Shown here: positions 39,595 through 46,514 of the stretch, in pieces | Layout: every line of letters begins with the position of its first letter | Numbering within the stretch: position 1 is the first letter of the stretch | Notes under the pieces: generated by a model | What the model was told of the DNA's origin: nothing | Databases searched by the model: none | Seen by the model: the letters and a program-made list of their open reading frames with translations, nothing else | Position numbers and translations under genes: made by a program | Source of the DNA: Achromobacter sp. Marseille-Q4962 | Lineage (GTDB): Bacteria; Pseudomonadota; Gammaproteobacteria; Burkholderiales; Burkholderiaceae_B | Assembly (NCBI RefSeq): GCF_943737005.1 | Contig: NZ_CALSFU010000011.1 | Coordinates: 62,001 to 126,000, forward strand | DNA length: 64,000 nucleotides | Direction: 5' to 3'

Positions 39595-39930
39595 CTAGCT
39601 TGCGTCGCCGATCTTGGCTGCCGACCCGCCCAGCTGCGCCGCGGCCTCGTCCATGAACTGCGCCATGCGCACGTCCAGCTCCGTCACGCCGCCCGCGTCA
39701 TGCGTCGTCAGCGCCACGTCCACGCGGTTGTACACGTTGCTCCATTCGGGATGGTGATTCAGCTTTTCGGCAAACATCGCCACGCGCGCCATGAAGCCGA
39801 AGGCCGCGTTGAAATTGGCGAAGCGGAACCGCTTTTCGATAGCGTCCCGCGCGGCCGCGGCCTGCCACCCGGGCAGTGCCGCCAGCGCGGTGTCCGCGCC
39901 GATGCGCGCGGGAGGAAACATGCTGCTCAT
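39595..39930 (-). CDS. phhB: 4a-hydroxytetrahydrobiopterin dehydratase (PCD/DCoH)
   Basis: 111 aa with the family's active-site stretch: [13 protein letters not shown] followed by [17 protein letters not shown]. It dehydrates pterin-4a-carbinolamine, recycling the cofactor of phenylalanine hydroxylase. phhA is not in the window. It is convergent with the MarR gene and 42 bp upstream of the OmpA-like lipoprotein on the same strand. Confidence 0.92.
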   Translation of the reverse strand: MSSMFPPARIGADTALAALPGWQAAAARDAIEKRFRFANFNAAFGFMARVAMFAEKLNHHPEWSNVYNRVDVALTTHDAGGVTELDVRMAQFMDEAAAQLGGSAAKIGDAS

Positions 39931-39972
39931 GATGTGCTCCTGGGCGCGCGCAAGACGCGAACCCGTCTTTTT

Positions 39973-40620
39973 CTACTGCTTGACCGCGTACAGGTAGATT
40001 TCCACGCGCCGGTTGGCCGCGCGGCCCTCCGCCGTGGCGTTGTCGCCCACCGGATCGTTCGGCCCGCGCCCCTCGATGGCAAGACGCGCCGGCGCCACGC
40101 CCTGCTTGGACAGGTAGTCCGTCACGCTGCGGGCCCGGTTCACCGACAGCGTCTGGTTGTGCGCCAGCGGGCCCGTGTTGTCCGTATGCCCCACCACCTT
40201 GGCGCGCAATTCCGGATGCTGGTTGAGCGCGCGCGCCACGCTGTCGAGCACCGGCAGCAACGCCGGCTTGAGCTGCGTCTTGTCGGTATCGAACGAAACG
40301 TTGCTGGGGATGTTCACCTTCAGGCTGCCATCGGGCATCTCCACCACATCGATGCCGAGCGACGACGCGCCCGAGTTCTGCACGTCCTCCTTCACCACCT
40401 TCCAGTTGTACCCGACCAGGCCGCCGGCCACCGCGCCGATGCCCGCGCCGATGGCGGCGCCCTTGCCATGCCCGATCAGCGCGCCCAGGCCCGCGCCCAC
40501 CGCGGCCCCCGCGCCCGCGCCCACGGCCGTATTGGTCTGCTGCTGCGTGGCGCACCCCGCCAGCAAGACCCCGGATGCCGCGACCACGGCGAAGCGGTTG
40601 AGGATTGTTCTTGATTTCAT
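39973..40620 (-). CDS. OmpA-family lipoprotein with glycine zipper
   Basis: 215 aa. Lipobox LLAGC gives a lipidated Cys23; residues 33-75 form a glycine zipper (GAGAGAAVGAGLGALIG); the C-terminal 110 residues are an OmpA/Pal peptidoglycan-binding domain with VVGHTDNTG and LSVNRARSVTDYL. It likely ties the outer membrane to peptidoglycan. The ATG at 40620 is chosen because GGAGG lies 5 bases ahead; a GTG four codons upstream would overlap that ribosome site. Confidence 0.93.
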   Translation of the reverse strand: MKSRTILNRFAVVAASGVLLAGCATQQQTNTAVGAGAGAAVGAGLGALIGHGKGAAIGAGIGAVAGGLVGYNWKVVKEDVQNSGASSLGIDVVEMPDGSLKVNIPSNVSFDTDKTQLKPALLPVLDSVARALNQHPELRAKVVGHTDNTGPLAHNQTLSVNRARSVTDYLSKQGVAPARLAIEGRGPNDPVGDNATAEGRAANRRVEIYLYAVKQ

Positions 40621-40733
40621 GGCAACCTCCACGATCGATCGGTAACGCCGGACGATTCCGGCTGGATCATGCTAGCAAGCGGGGGGAGGCGGGCCGGAAA
40701 CATTTTGTACCAGCCATTCGGGAGAAAACCGCT

Positions 40734-41588
40734 TCAGCGCTCCGGCACCTCCCGGGGAGGAGGCCCGTCGTACAACGGAATGTACTGCCGGGGAATCGGC
40801 CCCTTGTTGCGCCCGCCCTGGCGGCTCTGCTCCCATGCGTGGGCCAGAATGCCCACCGAGCGCGAGAGACAGAACAGGCCGCGCGCCAGCGGGGCGGGAA
40901 ACCCCAGTTCGGCATAGATCACCGCCGTCGCGCCGTCGATGTTCATGGGAATGGGCTTGCCCTTGCGGGCCTCCAGCTCCGCTTCGATGCCCCGTGCAAT
41001 GGCCGCGTAACGCCCCGGCACCGCGCCGGCCGCGGCCGCCTCGTCCACCAATTGCAGCAAACGCGGCGCGCGCGGGTCCAGAGGATGGAAGCGGTGGCCG
41101 AAGCCCGGGACGAACTTGCCATGCAGTTCGATGAACGCGTCCAGTCCCGCCCGCACCGCGGCTTCCTGGCTGGCCCCTGCGTCGACGCGGGCGGCCACGT
41201 CCTGGTACAGCTCGACCGCCTGCTCGCCGGCGCCGCCATGCACGTCTCCCAGCACATTGACGGCCGAGGCCATCGCATTGTTCAGCCCCACGCCGCACGT
41301 GGCCGCCATGCGCGCGATGGCAATGCTGGGCGCCTGCGGTCCATGGTCCACCGCGGCCATCAGCGCCGCCTCCAGCAGCCGGCCCTGCCGCGCGGACGGC
41401 AGCTCGCCGCGCAGCATCAGCCACGCCATCTGGGCAAAGCCGATGTTGCCGATCAGATCCTGGATCGCATAGCCGTGGTAGCGGATCACGCCCGGCCGCA
41501 TGTCGATGATCGACGTATGCCACCACTGCCGGCTGGCCAGCCCGTCCTCGGGCGGCACCGCGCCGCCGTCCGCTTCGCGGCTTCTCAT
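40734..41588 (-). CDS. citryl-CoA lyase-like protein (citrate synthase superfamily)
   Basis: 284 aa, much shorter than citrate synthase (about 430). The catalytic triad can be placed as His117 (DVHGGAGEQ), His165 (GFGHRFHPLDPRA) and Asp218 (MNIDGATAV). The DHGPQAPS segment at 81-88 and NIDG, instead of the NVDFYSG of citrate synthase, match citryl-CoA lyase and the lyase end of ATP-citrate lyase. It should cleave citryl-CoA or a close analogue to acetyl-CoA and a 2-oxoacid. Its ATG overlaps the CoA-transferase stop. The frame stays open upstream, but that part is antisense-like and not used. Confidence 0.85.
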   Translation of the reverse strand: MRSREADGGAVPPEDGLASRQWWHTSIIDMRPGVIRYHGYAIQDLIGNIGFAQMAWLMLRGELPSARQGRLLEAALMAAVDHGPQAPSIAIARMAATCGVGLNNAMASAVNVLGDVHGGAGEQAVELYQDVAARVDAGASQEAAVRAGLDAFIELHGKFVPGFGHRFHPLDPRAPRLLQLVDEAAAAGAVPGRYAAIARGIEAELEARKGKPIPMNIDGATAVIYAELGFPAPLARGLFCLSRSVGILAHAWEQSRQGGRNKGPIPRQYIPLYDGPPPREVPER

Positions 41589-42784
41589 ATCGCTCGCTCC
41601 TCTTTCAGGCTGCGGATCTGCCCGGCGTCGTAGCCCAGCTCGCGCAGCAATTCCTCGTTGTGCTGCCCCAGTTGCGGAGGCGGCGCATCCACCGACGGCG
41701 TCGCGCCGTCCAGCTTGAATCCCGTGCGCACCACGCGCACGTCCCGGCCCACGCCCGGCACGTCCGGAAAGGTAGCCACCATGCCGCGCTCCGCGACCTG
41801 CGGATGGGCCAGCGCCTGCTCGACGCTGTAGACCGGCCCGCTCGGCACGCCGGCCCGGGTGAGCAACGGCCACCATTGCTGCGCGGATCGCGCGGCCAGG
41901 GCCAGCTCCAGCTCGGCCTTCAAGGCCTCGCGATGGCGCAGGCGCGCCTGGCGCTCGGCGTAATCGGGATGGCCGGACAGGTCCTCGCGCCCCACCACGC
42001 GGCACAGGGCCTCGAACTGCTCCTGCTTATTGGCCGCGATGTTCAGCAGCCCATCGCCGGTGCGGAAGGTGCCGGACGGGCTGGCGGTGACGTTCTCGTT
42101 GCCCATGGGCGACGGCGAACGCCCCGCCACCAGGTAATTCGACACGGCCCAGCCCATGGTGGCCATCGTGGCCTCCAACATCGAAACATCGATGAAGCGC
42201 GCGCCGTCGCGTTCGCGCTCCGCCAGCGCCGCCGCCACCGCAAAAGCCGCCGTCATGCCGCCGATGGTGTCGGCGATGGGATAGCCGACGCGGTACGGCG
42301 CGGTGTCGGGCGCGCCGGTGATGCTCATCACGCCCGCCATGCCCTGCACGATCTGGTCATAGGCCGGATAGTCGCGCAACGGCCCTTGCTGGCCGAAACC
42401 CGAAATAGCGCAATACACCAGACGCGGCTGGTGCCGGCGCAGCACCTCGAACCCCAAGCCGAGGCGGTCCATCACGCCCGGCCGGAAGTTCTCGACCAAC
42501 ACATCCGCGCGAGCCACAAGTCGCAGAAAAACCTCCTTGCCGCGCGCATGCTTGAGGTTCACCGTGATCGACCGCTTGCCGGCATTCTGCGCCAGGAAGG
42601 AAACGCCCATCAGCCCGCGGTTCAGGCCGGCGTCCGCGCCCAGTTGGCGCGCCAGATCGCCGGTCCCGGGCGTTTCCACCTTGATCACGTCGGCGCCCAG
42701 GTGCGCCAATTGATGGCAGCAGAACGGCCCGGCCAGCACGTTGGTGAGATCGAGTACGCGGATGCCGCGCAACGGCTTGGACAT
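41585..42784 (-). CDS. CaiB/BaiF family (class III) CoA-transferase
   Basis: 399 aa with GIRVLDLTNVLAGPF, LGADVIKVETPGTGDL, the NAGKRSITVNLK loop and the probable catalytic Asp172 (YPIADTIGGM). It transfers CoA onto a carboxylate. Directly coupled to the citryl-CoA-lyase-like gene (ATGA) and preceded by a Bug receptor gene 53 bp upstream, so the expected substrate is a tri- or dicarboxylate such as citrate or citramalate. That assignment is inferred from context. Confidence 0.9.
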   Translation of the reverse strand: MSKPLRGIRVLDLTNVLAGPFCCHQLAHLGADVIKVETPGTGDLARQLGADAGLNRGLMGVSFLAQNAGKRSITVNLKHARGKEVFLRLVARADVLVENFRPGVMDRLGLGFEVLRRHQPRLVYCAISGFGQQGPLRDYPAYDQIVQGMAGVMSITGAPDTAPYRVGYPIADTIGGMTAAFAVAAALAERERDGARFIDVSMLEATMATMGWAVSNYLVAGRSPSPMGNENVTASPSGTFRTGDGLLNIAANKQEQFEALCRVVGREDLSGHPDYAERQARLRHREALKAELELALAARSAQQWWPLLTRAGVPSGPVYSVEQALAHPQVAERGMVATFPDVPGVGRDVRVVRTGFKLDGATPSVDAPPPQLGQHNEELLRELGYDAGQIRSLKEERAI

Positions 42785-42837
42785 GAATGATTTCCTCTCG
42801 AAGTGCGCGGCCGCCGCGGCTCGCGCGCGTGGGTTGT

Positions 42838-43824
42838 TTATTCCATCCTGGCGCCCGACGCCCGCACCGCGTCGCCCCAGCGCCGGTATTCCGACTCCAG
42901 GAAGGCGGCGAAGTCTTGCGGCGAGCCGCCGATCGGCGTGCTGCCCTCGGCGGCGAAGCGCCCGGCGGTCAGCGGCTTCTTCAGGACGTCGTTGACCGCC
43001 GCGTTGACCCGCCGGATCACCTCGCCCGGCGTGCCGGCCGGCGCCACCAGCCCCTTCCAGTCGCGCGCATCGAAATCGGCATAACCCTGCTCGGCGATTG
43101 CGGGCGTGTCGGGCAGGGCCCGCAGGCGGGTCTTGGATGTCACGGCCAACGGGCGCAGCTTGCCGCTGGAAATCAACGGCAATACGGAGGCCGGCGTCGC
43201 GAAATAAATGTCCACCTGGCCGCCGATCAGATTGGCCACGGCGGTCGATGCGCCGTTATGAGGCACGTGCAGGAACTGAAGGCCCGCGGCCTGCATGAAC
43301 ATGGCGCCGGCCAGGTGGCCGACGGTGCCGATGCCTGCCGAGGCCATGGTGACCGCTTCCGGCTTGGCCTGGGCTGCCGTCACCACGTCGGCCAGCGACC
43401 GGTACCGGCTGGCTGCGCTTACCACCAGCACCACCGGCTGGCCGGCGACCAGCACAATGGGAGCGAAATCCTCGAGCGGGTCGTAAGGCATCTTGGGATA
43501 CAGCGCCGGATTGATGGCCAGGTTGGAGGTTTGCCCCATGCCTATCGTCAGGCCGTCCGGCCTGGCGCGCGACAGCAGGCCCAGCCCGATATTGCCGCCG
43601 GCGCCCGAACGGTTTTCCACCACGATATTCCAGCCCGTGGACTGGCCCATGAACTGCGCGATCAGCCGCGAGGCGGCGTCAGTGCCGCCGCCCGGCGGAA
43701 ACGGCACGATCATGGTGATGGGGCCGGATGGATACGGCGAGTCGGCACGCGCCAGGTCCGGCAGGGCGAAGCCTGTCGCGGCGGCGGCCATGCCGGCGAG
43801 CAGAACGCGGCGTTGGTGGTCCAT
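42838..43824 (-). CDS. Bug-family (TctC-like) periplasmic substrate-binding protein
   Basis: 328 aa with an N-terminal signal (HQRRVLLAGMAAAATGFAL), TMIVPFPPGGGTDAASR and the HVPHNGASTAVANL ligand loop. AGGAGA lies 6 bases before the ATG. First gene of the Bug-transferase-lyase unit and divergent from the IclR gene. Receptors of this family bind citrate, other tricarboxylates, amino acids or aromatic acids; the neighbours favour a citrate-like acid. No TctA/TctB gene accompanies it. Confidence 0.9.
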   Translation of the reverse strand: MDHQRRVLLAGMAAAATGFALPDLARADSPYPSGPITMIVPFPPGGGTDAASRLIAQFMGQSTGWNIVVENRSGAGGNIGLGLLSRARPDGLTIGMGQTSNLAINPALYPKMPYDPLEDFAPIVLVAGQPVVLVVSAASRYRSLADVVTAAQAKPEAVTMASAGIGTVGHLAGAMFMQAAGLQFLHVPHNGASTAVANLIGGQVDIYFATPASVLPLISSGKLRPLAVTSKTRLRALPDTPAIAEQGYADFDARDWKGLVAPAGTPGEVIRRVNAAVNDVLKKPLTAGRFAAEGSTPIGGSPQDFAAFLESEYRRWGDAVRASGARME

Positions 43825-43910
43825 GTTGTCTCCTGGAATGTTCTTGATGTGCCGGGGCGGGAAACCCGGTGGATTTATTGAGAACCCGGCATTGCGCCAG
43901 TCAATTTCAT

Positions 43911-43933
43911 TAGATAGAATGACATTCTATCTA
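43911..43933. promoter_or_regulatory. perfect 23-bp palindrome, candidate IclR operator
   Basis: TAGATAGAATG-A-CATTCTATCTA, a full 11-bp inverted repeat about one central base, lies 42 bp before the IclR start and 86 bp before the divergent Bug start. A TATAAT (43932-43937) that could serve iclR overlaps its right end. The local AT-richness stands out. Likely bound by the IclR protein to control both directions. Confidence 0.8.
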
Positions 43934-43975
43934 TAATGACTGCCGCCGCACACCCATGTCAAGCGGCCCTTTGCC

Positions 43976-44713
43976 ATGCCCAGGAAATCCGCCGTTCTTT
44001 CGCTCGCCGATGAAAATGCCGCCGTTGGCGGCGTCGGAGCCGTCGACCGCGCGCTGTCCTTGCTGAATGCGTTTTCGGCGTCCCTGCCCCAGCCCGATCT
44101 GACCGAGCTCGCCCAGCACACCCGGCTGCACAAGAGCACCGTGCTGCGCCTGATGGCCTCGCTCGAACACGCGCACCTGGTGCAGCGCCAGGCGGATGGG
44201 CGCTATGCCCTCGGGCCCGGCATCGCGCGCCTGCATCAGGTCTATGCGTCTTCGTTCTCGCTGGCCTCCGTGGTGATGCCCATCCTGCGCCAACTGGCCG
44301 CGGCTACGCAGGAAAGCGCCGCCTTGCACGTGCGCCAGGGCGACCAGCGCCTGTGCCTGCAGCGGGTCGATTCCCCGCGGCCGGTGCGCGACCACACTCG
44401 CGTGGGCGACCTGCTGCCGCTGAACCGCGGCGCGGGCGGGCGCATCCTCAGCGCTTATGCGGGCGGCACGGAAGACATCCATGCCCGCATCCGCCGAGAA
44501 CAGGTGGTCGTGCTGGTGGGAGACCGCCTGCCCGAACTGGCCGGCATCGCGGCGCCGGCCTTCGGCGCCGGCGGCGAATTCGTCGGCTCCATTACCCTGA
44601 CCATGCCGGCAGAGCGCTTCGATGCGGCGTATCAGGCGCCGGTCAAACTGGCCGCGCGCGCATTGACCGAAGCGCTGGGCGGCGCCTATCCCGCGCCCGA
44701 ACCATCGGCATAG
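43976..44713 (+). CDS. IclR-family transcriptional regulator
   Basis: 245 aa: N-terminal winged helix (AVDRALSLLNAFS, LTELAQHTRLHKSTVLRLM) and C-terminal GAF-like ligand domain (RVGDLLPLNRGAGGRIL, GSITLTMPAERF). Divergent from the Bug/CoA-transferase/lyase genes across a perfect palindrome. It probably senses a pathway intermediate of that module. Confidence 0.92.
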   Translation: MPRKSAVLSLADENAAVGGVGAVDRALSLLNAFSASLPQPDLTELAQHTRLHKSTVLRLMASLEHAHLVQRQADGRYALGPGIARLHQVYASSFSLASVVMPILRQLAAATQESAALHVRQGDQRLCLQRVDSPRPVRDHTRVGDLLPLNRGAGGRILSAYAGGTEDIHARIRREQVVVLVGDRLPELAGIAAPAFGAGGEFVGSITLTMPAERFDAAYQAPVKLAARALTEALGGAYPAPEPSA

Positions 44714-44759
44714 CAGAATCGCGCGCGCCGCGCAGCGCGGCCTGGCCCCGTATCGCCGT

Positions 44760-45212
44760 TCAACCCCGCCGCGCCTGGACCATCAAGCGATCCAGCGCAT
44801 TGGCGAATGCGCGCCGGTCGGCCTGGCTGAAAGCCGAGGGGCCGCCCGTATCGATGCCCGCGCTGCGCAGTTCTTCCATCATGTCGCGCAACGACAGGCG
44901 CTCGCGTATGGTGTCGGCGGTATAGCGCTCGCCGCGCGGGCTGAGCGCCCATGCGTTCTTTTCGAGCGCCAGGGCGGCCAGGGGAATGTCGCCGGTAATC
45001 ACCAGATCGCGGGCGTGAACGTGTTCGACGATGTAGCCGTCGGCGACGTCGAAGCCGCGCGGCACCTGTACGGCGCGAATCAGGGACGAAGGCGGCGTGC
45101 GCAGCATCTGGTTGGCGACCAGGGTCAGCGGCATCCGCCATCTCTGCGCTGCCCGGTACAGGATTTCCTTGATCACGACGGGGCAGGCATCTGCGTCGAC
45201 CCAGATATGCAT
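44760..45212 (-). CDS. yaiI: YaiI/YqxD family protein (UPF0178, DUF188)
   Basis: 150 aa starting [18 protein letters not shown], the family's signature with clustered Asp residues, then [11 protein letters not shown] and [20 protein letters not shown]. The PIN-like arrangement of acidic residues hints at a nuclease, but no function is established. The ATG at 45212 with GGGAGG upstream is preferred over a start 15 codons earlier that lacks family sequence. It is downstream of tRNA-Lys on the same strand, with a terminator between. Confidence 0.88.
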   Translation of the reverse strand: MHIWVDADACPVVIKEILYRAAQRWRMPLTLVANQMLRTPPSSLIRAVQVPRGFDVADGYIVEHVHARDLVITGDIPLAALALEKNAWALSPRGERYTADTIRERLSLRDMMEELRSAGIDTGGPSAFSQADRRAFANALDRLMVQARRG

Positions 45213-45306
45213 GGCGTCATTCCTCCCTGGCCTTCCCGGCACGAAGCGCGGCGGCACTGAATGGCCGACGCGCAGCCCACATGATGCTCGGGAAACACGG
45301 CGCCCG

Positions 45307-45347
45307 GAAAAAACAAAAGGCCGCTGGCGACGATCGCCAACGGCCTT
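45307..45347 (-). terminator. intrinsic terminator of tRNA-Lys
   Basis: On the minus strand AAGGCCG-TTGGCGA pairs with TCGCCAG-CGGCCTT (45347 down to 45317), followed by TTGTTTTTT. It begins 6 bases after the tRNA 3' end. Confidence 0.9.
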
Positions 45348-45353
45348 GAATTC

Positions 45354-45429
45354 TGGTGGGCTGTGAGTGGCTCGAACACTCGACCTACGGATTAAGAGTC
45401 CGCTGCTCTACCAACTGAGCTAACAGCCC
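45354..45429 (-). tRNA. tRNA-Lys (CUU anticodon)
   Basis: 76 nt with encoded CCA (complement of 45354-45356). The acceptor stem GGGCTGT/ACAGCCC, D stem GCTC/GAGC, anticodon stem GCGGA/TCCGT around loop CTCTTAA, and T arm GAGTG-TTCGAGC-CACTC all pair. Anticodon CTT reads AAG lysine codons. It has its own promoter and terminator, so it is a single-gene unit. Confidence 0.97.
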
Positions 45430-45510
45430 TGCGCTTTTCCGCGTTTGCCGGCATGGACGCAGCAAGTATTGCTGCTGCCAAACAATCACCGCGTAGTGCG
45501 AAGAAGCGAG

Positions 45511-45539
45511 ATTATAGGGAGCTTTTTTTGTTTGTGCAA
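45511..45539 (-). promoter_or_regulatory. sigma-70 promoter of tRNA-Lys
   Basis: On the minus strand TTGCAC (45539-45534), exactly 17 bases, then TATAAT (45516-45511). This is close to the consensus and gives a leader of about 75 nt before the mature tRNA. Confidence 0.88.
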
Positions 45540-45570
45540 GCAGCGTGCGCGCAATCCGCAGAAAACGCCC

Positions 45571-45758
45571 TCACGCCGCGTAGCCGCCGTCCACGGACAG
45601 GCTGGCGCCCGTGACTGGCGTCCCTCGGGACCGGCGAGGAAGGCCGCCATGCCGGCAATGTCGCGGGGTTCGCCGTAGTGCGGCAGGGACAGCACGGCCA
45701 CCATGGCGGCGCGGATGCCGCCGGTGACGAATGCGGTTTTTCCTTCGAGGGCGGGCAT
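45571..45758 (-). pseudogene. short-chain dehydrogenase remnant with internal deletion and frameshift
   Basis: The 5' end encodes ALEGKTAFVTGG, the start of an SDR cofactor-binding site. It jumps directly to LPHYGEPRDIAGMAAFLAGPEG, which is C-terminal SDR sequence, so about 180 central residues including the catalytic Tyr-Lys are gone. After GPEG the family ending VTGASLSVDGGYAA continues in another frame; a base is missing at 45616-45617. No functional enzyme is possible. It is divergent from a TetR gene that probably once controlled it. Its 3' end is 32 bp upstream of the tRNA-Lys promoter. Confidence 0.88.
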
Positions 45759-45767
45759 GTGCGCCCC

Positions 45768-45793
45768 AAATTTGTATCAATGAATACAAATTT
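45768..45793. promoter_or_regulatory. 26-bp palindromic TetR operator candidate
   Basis: AAATTTGTAT-CAATGA-ATACAAATTT: perfect 10-bp arms about a 6-base centre, 9 bp upstream of the SDR remnant's ATG and 82 bp before the TetR ATG. Size and symmetry suit TetR dimers. Confidence 0.78.
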
Positions 45794-45875
45794 GATGGCG
45801 CGAGGCGCGCCGGAACGTCAAGTCGTTTTTTAGCGATCGATAAAAATGCCGGGCGAGCCTGGGTACAATCGCCCC

Positions 45876-46514
45876 ATGGCAGAACGTGGGCGCCCCCGCA
45901 ATTTCGACCGGACCCAGGCCTTGCGCAAGGCCATGGAGGTCTTCTGGTCCCAAGGATATGACGGCGCATCGCTGACCGATCTGACGGCCGCGATGGGCAT
46001 CAACGCGCCCAGTCTGTATGGCGCGTTCGGATCCAAGGAAGAGCTCTTCCGCGAGGCCGTGGCGCTTTACCGCGAGACGGAAGGCGGCGCGTCGCGGCGC
46101 GCCCTGCTCGATGCGCCGACTGCGCGGCAGGCCGTCGAGGGCATGCTGGCCGCGGCGGCCGAACGCTTCGCCACGCCCGGCCTGCCGCCGGGATGCCTGG
46201 TGGTGCTGGGCGCACTGGCCGGCGCGCGGGCGGGCGAAGGCGCGAGCGCCTTTCTGGCGGACAACCGGCGCGACATGCAGTCCTGCATCCTGGCGCGGCT
46301 GCAGCGGGCCGCCAAGGAGGGCGAGCTCGCAGCCGGGCTGGATCTGCGGCAGCTGGCGGCGTTCTACGCCACGGTGCTGCACGGCATGTCGATCCAGGCG
46401 CGCGACGGCGCCAACCGCAAGACCTTGCAATCCATCGCCCGGCAGGCCATGCAGGCCTGGGACGCGCTTACCGGGGCTGGCCGGACCGCGGGCGACGGGC
46501 TGGCCGCCCCATGA
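45876..46514 (+). CDS. TetR/AcrR-family transcriptional regulator
   Basis: 212 aa: DNA-binding domain RGRPRNFDRTQALRKAMEVF, then YDGASLTDLTAAMGINAPSL and YGAFGSKEELF, followed by a ligand domain with the LPPGCLVVLGALAG motif of this subfamily. The ATG at 45876 follows TACAAT by only 6 bases, so the message may be nearly leaderless if that is the -10. The stop overlaps the diguanylate cyclase start (ATGA). Its natural target was probably the adjacent, now ruined SDR gene. Confidence 0.9.
   Translation: MAERGRPRNFDRTQALRKAMEVFWSQGYDGASLTDLTAAMGINAPSLYGAFGSKEELFREAVALYRETEGGASRRALLDAPTARQAVEGMLAAAAERFATPGLPPGCLVVLGALAGARAGEGASAFLADNRRDMQSCILARLQRAAKEGELAAGLDLRQLAAFYATVLHGMSIQARDGANRKTLQSIARQAMQAWDALTGAGRTAGDGLAAP

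Noticed and set aside
41589-42005. N-terminal extension of the citryl-CoA-lyase-like protein
   Set aside because: The extra residues are out-of-frame CoA-transferase sequence; the coupled ATG at 41588 gives a complete lyase domain.
45354-45758. Integration scar of a mobile element at tRNA-Lys
   Set aside because: The SDR remnant is on the 5' side of the tRNA, no direct repeat of the tRNA 3' end was found, and no integrase is present.
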